Source of the DNA: an uncultured Peptococcaceae bacterium
GTDB taxonomy: Bacteria > Bacillota > Dehalobacteriia > UBA4068 > UBA4997
Direction: 5' to 3'
NCBI GenBank assembly: GCA_947626615.1
Contig: CANQSW010000034.1
Location: forward strand, 1 to 11,442
DNA: 11,442 nucleotides
The position numbers were made by a program, and so were the translations under genes. The number at the start of each line of letters is the position of its first letter. The stretch's first letter is position 1. Of this stretch, positions 6,100-11,442 are shown in pieces. The notes below the pieces were generated by a model, which saw only the letters and a list, made by a program, of their open reading frames with translations, did not search any database and was not told the DNA's origin.

Positions 6100-7313
6100 T
6101 TTCTCTCTCCGCTTATGATCGTAACAGGGTTCAGACCCAGCATCAGATGCTTTTGGCCGGCCGGGCGGCTTTTCGCCGCCGTTATCTGCACGGCCTCGAT
6201 ATCGGCAAAGCCGTTTTGCGCCAGCGCCGCCAGCGCTTCGCCGACGGATTCCAGCGTTATGGCCGAAATAACGACGCGGAGCGGCCCTTTGCCCAGCGCC
6301 GCGACGATAGCGGCCAAATTGCCGCCGCTGCCGCCGATGAAAACGCGGTCGAATTGCCCGTCGGCTGGAATAGCCGCCGGGGCTTCGCCCTCTAAGAGCG
6401 TCACGTTGTCCAGCCCGAAGCGGGCCAGATTTTCGCGGCAGAGAGCGACGGCCGCCGGGTTTTTCTCCAGCGAAACGACGCTGCCCGCCCAGGCGGCCAG
6501 CGCGGCCTCGATCGTCACCGAACCGGTGCCGGAGCCGATCTCCAGCAGGCGGCTCGTCGGCGTCAGGCGGAGCTTGGCGGTGATCACGGCGCGCACCTCG
6601 CTTTTGGTCATCGGCACGTCGCCGCGCGTGAATTTTTCGTCCGCGATACCGGCGGGCAGATAGGGCCAAGGGCGGGCGGCCGGGTCGGCGTTTTTGATCA
6701 GCATGACGCTGAGCTCGCCGAAGCTGCCGGCGGCTATTTCAGCCGGCGTGCCGGTGGTCACGCGCTCTTCCGGGTAAGTCAGGTTTTCGCCCACGGTTAT
6801 TTCCAAGTTGGCAAACGGCAGGCGCAGCAGGCGCGCCGCCACGTTTTGCGGCGAGTTTTCGCCGCCGCAGAACACGGCCGTGCAGCGGTTCAGCATCACG
6901 GTGTTCTGCAGGTTGGCGTTCGCCGTGCCGTGCAGCGAGATTATTTTCAGGTCGTTCAAATTGACGTTACAGCGGGCCAGCAGGCATTGCAGCGAGCTGA
7001 TGCCCGGCAGCACGGCAAAAGGCACTTCCGGCAGGCGGTTTTGCAGATAGGCGCGTATGCTGAAAAGCCCGGTGTCGCCCGAGGCCAGCACGACCAGCCG
7101 CTTAGCCTGCCAGTTTGCCCGGATAAACGGGAGCACGGCGGCCAGCCCTTTGTCGATGATAAACGTCTCTTGGGCTTTTGGGGCGAATTCCGCCAGCTGC
7201 CGCCGCCCGCCGATCACGATATCCGCGCGGTCGATCAGCTCTCTGGCAATAGGGTAGAGGAAGCCGGGGTCGCCCGGCCCCACGCCGATGATGTAAGGGG
7301 TCTGTCCGTTCAT
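6096..7313 (-). CDS. cbiET: Fused CbiE-CbiT: cobalt-precorrin-7 C5-methyltransferase / cobalt-precorrin-6B C15-methyltransferase (decarboxylating)
   Basis: A single 405-residue protein does what separate CbiE and CbiT do in Salmonella: methylation at C5 and C15 with decarboxylation of the acetate at C12. The CbiE half (about 1-205) is a tetrapyrrole methylase with IIGVGPGDPGFLYPIA (8-23), LASGDTGLFS (76-85), LPGISSLQCLLAR (102-114) and IISLHG (124-129). The CbiT half (about 225-405) is a Rossmann SAM methyltransferase with MTKSEVRAVI (235-244), motif I LLEIGSGTGSVTIEAAL (256-272), acidic LEKNP (282-286) and FDRVFIGGSGGNL (321-333). The order is the same as in aerobic CobL. ATG at 7313 shares an ATGA with the cbiD stop, and the gene's own TGA overlaps the cbiG ATG, so three genes are chained. 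Both SAM sites look intact. Confidence 0.96.
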   Translation of the reverse strand: MNGQTPYIIGVGPGDPGFLYPIARELIDRADIVIGGRRQLAEFAPKAQETFIIDKGLAAVLPFIRANWQAKRLVVLASGDTGLFSIRAYLQNRLPEVPFAVLPGISSLQCLLARCNVNLNDLKIISLHGTANANLQNTVMLNRCTAVFCGGENSPQNVAARLLRLPFANLEITVGENLTYPEERVTTGTPAEIAAGSFGELSVMLIKNADPAARPWPYLPAGIADEKFTRGDVPMTKSEVRAVITAKLRLTPTSRLLEIGSGTGSVTIEAALAAWAGSVVSLEKNPAAVALCRENLARFGLDNVTLLEGEAPAAIPADGQFDRVFIGGSGGNLAAIVAALGKGPLRVVISAITLESVGEALAALAQNGFADIEAVQITAAKSRPAGQKHLMLGLNPVTIISGERK

Positions 7314-8467
7314 AGCTCCGCCGCCTTTCCGTTTGCTGCCGCTTCCAGTTGGATTAGCTGCCGCCGCGCCGTTTCCTCCGCATAGAGCAGGCGGTTTTCG
7401 TCGCCAAACAGCAGCGCGCCCACTTCGATCTCGTCATACGTATAGGTTCTTGCCCGGCGGGCGGCGTTTTCCGCCACCAGGCGGTAGACTTCCGCCAGAC
7501 CCGCCGCGTCGATCTCCGCGCAGGCGGCGCTGGTGGTGTTGGCGGCATAAACGCGCCGCAGCACGTCCGCCCCGCCCCCGGCCAGAGCCGCATAAGCCGT
7601 AAGTATCTCCAGCCGCGCGTCGGCTGTGTGGCTGTGCGTGTAAAAAATACCGCCGCTGACCTTCACCAGCTTGCCGATATGCCCCACCAGCAGCAGGTTT
7701 TTTACGCCCAATTCTCTGGCGGCGTCCAGCATAAAGCCGAGATAATTGCTGATCTTCAGCACGTTTTCCGCCGCGATACCGCGCGAGTGTAGAAAATCCA
7801 GCCCGTAGTTACCGACGGCGAAAATAACGGGCATATCCTGCGGCAGACGGTTGTGCAGCACGGCAAGCTCCACTTTCAGGCTCTGCTTTAAGGCGTCCTC
7901 CGACATCGGGTTCACGATGCCGGTGCTGCCCAATATGGAAATGCCGCCCATGATGCCAAGCCTTGGGTTGAACGTGCGTTTGGCCGTTTCCTCGCCGCCG
8001 GGGACGGACAGCGTGACAGCCGCGCCCTTGCCTTTGGGCAGCACGCGGCGCAGGTTCTGCTCCAGCATGGCGCGGGGCGTGGGGTTGATAGCGGGCCGGC
8101 CCACCGGCACCTTCAGCCCCGCCAGCGTCACGACGCCGATACCCGGGCCGCCCGCGATACTGATATTGCCGTCGTCGGTCAGCCGCACTTCGGCGCAGAT
8201 ATCGAGGCCGCTGGTAACGTCGGGGTCGTCGCCGCCGTCTTTGGTGACCGCGGCCAGAGCGCCTTCCTTGGTCAGCTCCAGCCGGGCCAGCGGCAGGTTG
8301 ATGCGCCGCCCCTGCGGCAGCTCCACCTCCACCAGCGCGGGCCGCTCGCCCGTCGTCAGCAGATAAGCCGCGGCCGCGGCGGCCGCCGCCGCGCACGTCC
8401 CCGTGGTATAGCCCTTGCGCAGCCGCTTGCCGCCGACCGTCACGTATTCCTCAAATATCTCTGCCAT
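7310..8467 (-). CDS. cbiD: Cobalt-precorrin-5B C1-methyltransferase
   Basis: Methylates C1 of cobalt-precorrin-5B with SAM. It is a hallmark of the anaerobic cobalamin pathway and unrelated in fold to the other methylases. The 385 residues carry the CbiD signature LRKGYTTGTC at 16-25, KDGGDDPDVTSG at 76-87, GGPGIGVVTLAGL at 106-118, INPTPRAM at 127-134, GIMGGISILGSTGIVNPMSE at 171-190, and GHIGKLVKVSGGIFYTHS at 262-279. Length is typical. An uninterrupted run of nine alanines (26-34) follows the TTGTC motif. The start ATG at 8467 is supported by TAAGGAAAG at about 8472-8480 with normal spacing. A 31-base AT-rich gap separates it from cbiC upstream; downstream it overlaps cbiET by four bases. 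Confidence 0.97.
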   Translation of the reverse strand: MAEIFEEYVTVGGKRLRKGYTTGTCAAAAAAAAAYLLTTGERPALVEVELPQGRRINLPLARLELTKEGALAAVTKDGGDDPDVTSGLDICAEVRLTDDGNISIAGGPGIGVVTLAGLKVPVGRPAINPTPRAMLEQNLRRVLPKGKGAAVTLSVPGGEETAKRTFNPRLGIMGGISILGSTGIVNPMSEDALKQSLKVELAVLHNRLPQDMPVIFAVGNYGLDFLHSRGIAAENVLKISNYLGFMLDAARELGVKNLLLVGHIGKLVKVSGGIFYTHSHTADARLEILTAYAALAGGGADVLRRVYAANTTSAACAEIDAAGLAEVYRLVAENAARRARTYTYDEIEVGALLFGDENRLLYAEETARRQLIQLEAAANGKAAEL

Positions 8468-8498
8468 GGTTCTTTCCTTATCAAATCAAAATTCGTTT

Positions 8499-9128
8499 TT
8501 ATTTCAGGGCTTCCAGCAGCAGCGCGTTAATGATAGCGGCCGCCACGTTGCTGCCGCCCTTGCGCCCCTTGGCCACGATGTAGGGGACGTTCAGCTCCAT
8601 AAAAAGCTCTTTGGCCTCCACCACGTTCACGAAGCCCACCGGCACGCCCACCACCAGCGCGGGTTTGAGCCTGCCGGCCAAGATCAGCTCGCGCAGGGCC
8701 AGCAGGGCCGTCGGCGCGTTGCCGATAGCGAAGATGCGGTTTTTCTCGTCTTTCGCCGCCAGCTCCATTGCGATATGCGCCCGCGTTAGGCCGCCGGCTT
8801 TGGCCGCCGCGGCCACGGCCGGGTCGTCGATAAAGCAGGTTTTGGCCGCGCCCAGCTTGTCCAGATTGCGTTGGTTGATGCCGGAAAATGCCATGCGCGT
8901 ATCTGTCACCACCGTGCAGCCCGCTTTTAAGGCCGCCACGCCGCTTTTTACCGCGTCCGGCGTAAAGACCAGGTTATCGGCGTAATCGAAATCGGCGCTG
9001 GTGTGGATAACGCGCTTGATTATGCCCTGCTGTTCGGCGGGGAAGGTGCGGTCTCCCAGTATCTCCGTGATGATCTCAAAACTTCTGGCCTCGATTTGGG
9101 CGGGTTCGATGATAGTTATTTCCGTCAT
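8499..9128 (-). CDS. cbiC: Cobalt-precorrin-8 methylmutase
   Basis: Moves the methyl group from C11 to C12 of cobalt-precorrin-8 to give cobyrinic acid; no cofactor is needed. The protein has 209 residues, the normal family length. The catalytic histidine is His42 in RVIHTSADFDYA (39-50), matching His43 of CobH. Other conserved stretches are TVVTDTRMAFSGIN (75-88), AIGNAPTALLAL (around 136-147), VVGVPVGFVNVVEAKELF (around 160-176) and a glycine-rich AKGRKGGSNVAAAIINALL near the C-terminus. The ATG at 9128 has GAGGT seven to nine bases upstream. It sits 25 bases after cbiB and 31 bases before cbiD. Those short gaps hold only ribosome binding sites. Confidence 0.97.
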   Translation of the reverse strand: MTEITIIEPAQIEARSFEIITEILGDRTFPAEQQGIIKRVIHTSADFDYADNLVFTPDAVKSGVAALKAGCTVVTDTRMAFSGINQRNLDKLGAAKTCFIDDPAVAAAAKAGGLTRAHIAMELAAKDEKNRIFAIGNAPTALLALRELILAGRLKPALVVGVPVGFVNVVEAKELFMELNVPYIVAKGRKGGSNVAAAIINALLLEALK

Positions 9129-9153
9129 GCTCTTTACCTCGCAAAAATCAGTT

Positions 9154-10110
9154 TTACAACACTAAAACGCCCAGATAAATGAACCCGAAAATCAGCGCCG
9201 CCAGCAGCACGCTGCAATTCAGTACGCGGCAGGCCTTGGTATAGTCGTCATAGGCGGGCGCGCGCCGGGCGCTGCCGATAAAAGGTTTTTGCACCAGCCT
9301 GCCGTCGTAATACGCCGGGCCGCCCAGCTGCAGGCCCAAAAGCCCCGCCATAACGCTTTCCGACTGCGCGCTGTTCGGGCTTTTGTGGGCCAGACGGTAT
9401 TTCAGCCAGCATTTCCAACCCCCGGCCAGATCGTAGCCCAGCATACCGCCGGCCAAAAGCATCAGCAGCGCCCCCAGCCGCGCCGGGATAAAGTTGGCGA
9501 TATCGTCCAGATGCGCGGGGCAGAAGCCGAAATCGAAATAGCGGCTGTTTTTGTAGCCCACCATGGAATCCATCGTGTTTATGGCCTTGTAAAGATAGGC
9601 CAGCAGCGCCGCCCCCGGCAGCCCCCAGAGCAGATAGCCCAGGCACATATAGAAAAACGGGGAGAGCACGCCGTCGATCGTGTTTTCCGCTATCGTCTCC
9701 ACCACGGCCCGGATTATCTGCGGCGGGGCCAGCTCCGCGGTATCGCGCCCCACCACCATAGCCAGGCTGCGGCGGGCCTGCGGGATATCGCCCTTTCGCA
9801 GCGCTTTGATCGCCTGCCCCGGCTCGTCCTTCAGCGAACGCCAGGCCAGCGCCGTATAGAGCAGGTATATGCCAAAAAGGCTCTGGAGCAGCGGCCAGCG
9901 GGCCAGCAGCACGAACGGCAGCAGCACCAGCGCCGCCACCATCGCCAGCACGGCCAGCAGAAACAGCAGACCGGCGCGGCGCTTGTCGGCTTTGGGGTAG
10001 AACAGCCGCTCGTAGGCGGCGATGATTTTGCCCACCAGTACGATCGGGTGGGGGAAGCCTTTTGGGTCGCCCAGCAGAGCGTCCAGCAGCAGGCCAAAAT
10101 ATATCGGCAT
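9154..10110 (-). CDS. cbiB: Adenosylcobinamide-phosphate synthase (membrane protein)
   Basis: Attaches the aminopropanol (phosphate) arm to adenosylcobyric acid, making adenosylcobinamide (phosphate), at the cytoplasmic membrane. The 318 residues begin with the signature GLLLDALLGDPKGFPHPIVLVG (split at 6-15 and 16-27). They continue with VVGRDTAEL (119-127), RAVVETIAENTIDGVLSPFFY (134-154 in two parts), YKAINTMDSMVGYKN (174-188), and DDIANFIPARL (202-212). Hydrophobic, probably membrane-spanning stretches are about 47-70, 74-90, 150-173, 205-223 and 297-318. Length fits the family. The ATG at 10110 is preceded by AAAGGGG about ten bases upstream, a slightly long spacing. The gap to cobQ is 32 bases. 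The symbol cobD is used for the same enzyme in aerobic organisms. Confidence 0.97.
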   Translation of the reverse strand: MPIYFGLLLDALLGDPKGFPHPIVLVGKIIAAYERLFYPKADKRRAGLLFLLAVLAMVAALVLLPFVLLARWPLLQSLFGIYLLYTALAWRSLKDEPGQAIKALRKGDIPQARRSLAMVVGRDTAELAPPQIIRAVVETIAENTIDGVLSPFFYMCLGYLLWGLPGAALLAYLYKAINTMDSMVGYKNSRYFDFGFCPAHLDDIANFIPARLGALLMLLAGGMLGYDLAGGWKCWLKYRLAHKSPNSAQSESVMAGLLGLQLGGPAYYDGRLVQKPFIGSARRAPAYDDYTKACRVLNCSVLLAALIFGFIYLGVLVL

Positions 10111-10142
10111 TTGTTTGCAGCCCCTTTCGGCTCGGCCGGAGA

Positions 10143-11442
10143 TTATTTCGCTCCGTCGATCAGGCGGAGGATATAGTCGATATCCAGATATTGTCGCGCG
10201 TAGGCGGCCAGCCGGGCGTATTGCTCGTCCTTTTTGGCCGCGGTGTCCACCGGCGGCAGCTCGGCCAGGCCGCTGTGGCGGCGGATAAGGTTCAGCCAGC
10301 GGTTGCGGAAAATATCGTTGTGGAACGCGTTATGCAGATAAGATCCGGCGACGCGGAGATCCGGCGTGGCCGCGCCCTCCGCCCGGCCTTCTATCTCCCA
10401 GAGCGGCAGCGCGCCGCCGCCGGTTATTTTGCTTTCGCCCAGATGTATCTCATAGCCCAGAGCGGAGATGCCGGAAAGCAGCGGGTGCAGCCCCCGGGCC
10501 TGCTGCTGGCGCACGTGCTTCTGCGGTTGGAAGTTCGTTTCTATGGGCAGCAGCCCCAGCCCCCGCTGGCGGAAGCCCGGCTGATAATCCACGCCTTCTT
10601 CGTCGATAAGCAGCTCGCCCAGCATCTGATAGCCGCCGCACAGCCCGTAGATGAAGCCGGGGAAGCGGCAGAGCTTGGCCGCCAGGCCGCTTTGCTCCAG
10701 AAACTGCAAGTCACCGATAGTGCTTTTGGTGCCGGGCAAAATTATCGCGTCGAAGTCGGCCAGATCGGAGAAGCCGTCCACCAGCCGCACGTCCACGTCC
10801 GGCTCGTAGCGGAAGATCTCCAGATCGGTGTGGTTGGATATGTAGGGCAGGCGCACCACGCCCAGCCGCACGGGCCGCGCCGCGCCGGAGGTGTGGCGGA
10901 AGTTGATGCTGAGCGAATCCTCGCCTTCGATGTTCACGTCGGTGAAATAAGGCAGCGTCCCCACCACCTTGACGCCGGTGTAATCCTCCAGCCATTTGGC
11001 GCCGTCGGCAAACAGGCTGATGTCGCCGCGGAACTGGTTGAAAATAACGCCCTTGACGCGCTCTCTGTCCGCGCCCAGCAGCTCCAGTGTCCCCACTATG
11101 GCGGCGAAGCTGCCGCCCCGGTTCACGTCGGCCACCAGCAGCACCGGCACGTCCGCCTCGCGGGCTATCCGCATATTGACGATCTCGTTGGCGTTCAGGT
11201 TCACTTCGGCGGGGCTGCCTGCGCCCTCGATGATAATGTTATCGTATTTTGCCGCGATGACAGCGAGTGCTTTGCGCACGGCGGCGATACCCTCGCTCTG
11301 GGTGAAGTTTTTGTGGTAATCGCTGCCGGACATGCTCTTATACACCTGCCCGAACAGCACGATCTCCGAGCCGATATCCTGCTGCGGCTTCAGCAGGATC
11401 GGGTTCATGTAGGTCTCCGGCAGCACGCCGGCCGCCTCGGCC
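10143..11442 (-). CDS. cobQ: Cobyric acid synthase, lacking its N-terminus at the window edge
   Basis: Glutamine- and ATP-dependent amidation of carboxylates b, d, e and g of adenosylcobyrinic acid a,c-diamide, giving adenosylcobyric acid. The frame is open to the right edge. The first visible residues AEAAG, then LPETYMNPILLKPQQD, match an internal part of CobQ, so the P-loop end (about 60-80 residues of a roughly 500-residue protein) is off the window. A GTG at 11426 is internal, not a start. Visible motifs are the ATPase stretch IIIEGAGSPAEVNL, LVADVNRGGSFAAIVGTLEL, the CobQ-specific LPGTKSTIGDLQFL, nucleophile Cys in YGLCGGYQMLGE (visible residue 268), and the catalytic His in GSYLHNAF (visible residue 370). 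Next to that His most relatives have Gly, here Asn. It is the same enzyme as CbiP and the first gene of the block within view. Confidence 0.96.
   Translation of the reverse strand, partial: AEAAGVLPETYMNPILLKPQQDIGSEIVLFGQVYKSMSGSDYHKNFTQSEGIAAVRKALAVIAAKYDNIIIEGAGSPAEVNLNANEIVNMRIAREADVPVLLVADVNRGGSFAAIVGTLELLGADRERVKGVIFNQFRGDISLFADGAKWLEDYTGVKVVGTLPYFTDVNIEGEDSLSINFRHTSGAARPVRLGVVRLPYISNHTDLEIFRYEPDVDVRLVDGFSDLADFDAIILPGTKSTIGDLQFLEQSGLAAKLCRFPGFIYGLCGGYQMLGELLIDEEGVDYQPGFRQRGLGLLPIETNFQPQKHVRQQQARGLHPLLSGISALGYEIHLGESKITGGGALPLWEIEGRAEGAATPDLRVAGSYLHNAFHNDIFRNRWLNLIRRHSGLAELPPVDTAAKKDEQYARLAAYARQYLDIDYILRLIDGAK

Noticed and set aside
6100..6669. Upstream in-frame extension of cbiG, giving a 548-residue protein
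   Set aside because: The added sequence is Arg/Gly-rich, lies in the wrong frame over conserved CbiT, and the ATG at 6099 has a good ribosome binding site and the CbiG N-terminus.
8468..8498. Possible regulatory element in the AT-rich gap between cbiC and cbiD
   Set aside because: It is only 31 bases and holds the cbiD ribosome binding site. There is no inverted repeat or convincing promoter pair.
9289..10176. A 295-codon plus-strand open frame opposite cbiB
   Set aside because: Its Gln/Arg/His-rich translation is a shadow of cbiB, with no motif and no convincing ribosome binding site.
11424..11426. GTG as the start of cobQ
   Set aside because: The frame continues upstream as AEAAG, which belongs to the conserved CobQ sequence before MNPILLKP. 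The true start is off the window.
1..11442. A cobalamin riboswitch, mobile element, defence system or CRISPR array
   Set aside because: All sequence is accounted for by twelve tightly packed genes. There is no gap long enough for a riboswitch and no repeat array or transposase.

Overview
The window is one dense block of tetrapyrrole and cobalamin (vitamin B12) genes. All are on the minus strand, so transcription runs from 11442 towards 1. Twelve genes are visible, ten complete and two cut by the window edges. In transcription order they are cobQ/cbiP (5' end off the window), cbiB, cbiC, cbiD, a fused cbiET, cbiG, cbiH, cbiJ, cobB/cbiA, hemA, a sirC-like precorrin-2 dehydrogenase, and hemC (3' end off the window). 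No spacer between genes is longer than 32 bases and several genes overlap, so this reads as the interior of a single long operon. I saw no promoter, riboswitch, terminator, tRNA, rRNA, mobile element or CRISPR array. Any cobalamin riboswitch would lie beyond the right edge.

The pathway type is clear. CbiD, CbiG and CbiH together mark the oxygen-independent (early cobalt insertion) route. HemA (glutamyl-tRNA reductase) shows that 5-aminolevulinate is made by the C5 route from glutamyl-tRNA. Strong Shine-Dalgarno sequences, the hemA-sirC-hemC order known from anaerobic Firmicutes, the CbiE-CbiT fusion and a GC-rich composition (roughly 60 % by eye) suggest an anaerobic Firmicute. A Negativicutes-like organism is my best guess, but the taxon is inferred.

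The genes work together as follows. HemA and HemC supply early precursors on the way to uroporphyrinogen III. The sirC-like enzyme oxidises precorrin-2 to sirohydrochlorin. After cobalt insertion and the first methylations (enzymes not in the window), CbiH, CbiG, CbiD, CbiJ, CbiET and CbiC contract the ring, add the remaining methyl groups, decarboxylate and rearrange to cobyrinic acid. CbiA amidates side chains a and c. CobQ amidates b, d, e and g after adenosylation. CbiB attaches the aminopropanol arm. Missing from the window, and expected nearby or elsewhere, are cbiK/cbiX, cbiL, cbiF, hemB, hemD/cobA and the nucleotide-loop genes.

I found no undescribed system; this is a recognisable pathway operon. 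The points most worth checking are a precorrin-2 dehydrogenase lacking the usual catalytic aspartate, a 53-base overlap of that gene with hemC, a non-ATG hemA start with an awkwardly placed ribosome binding site, and a gene order that follows the Salmonella cbi operon but lacks cbiF.
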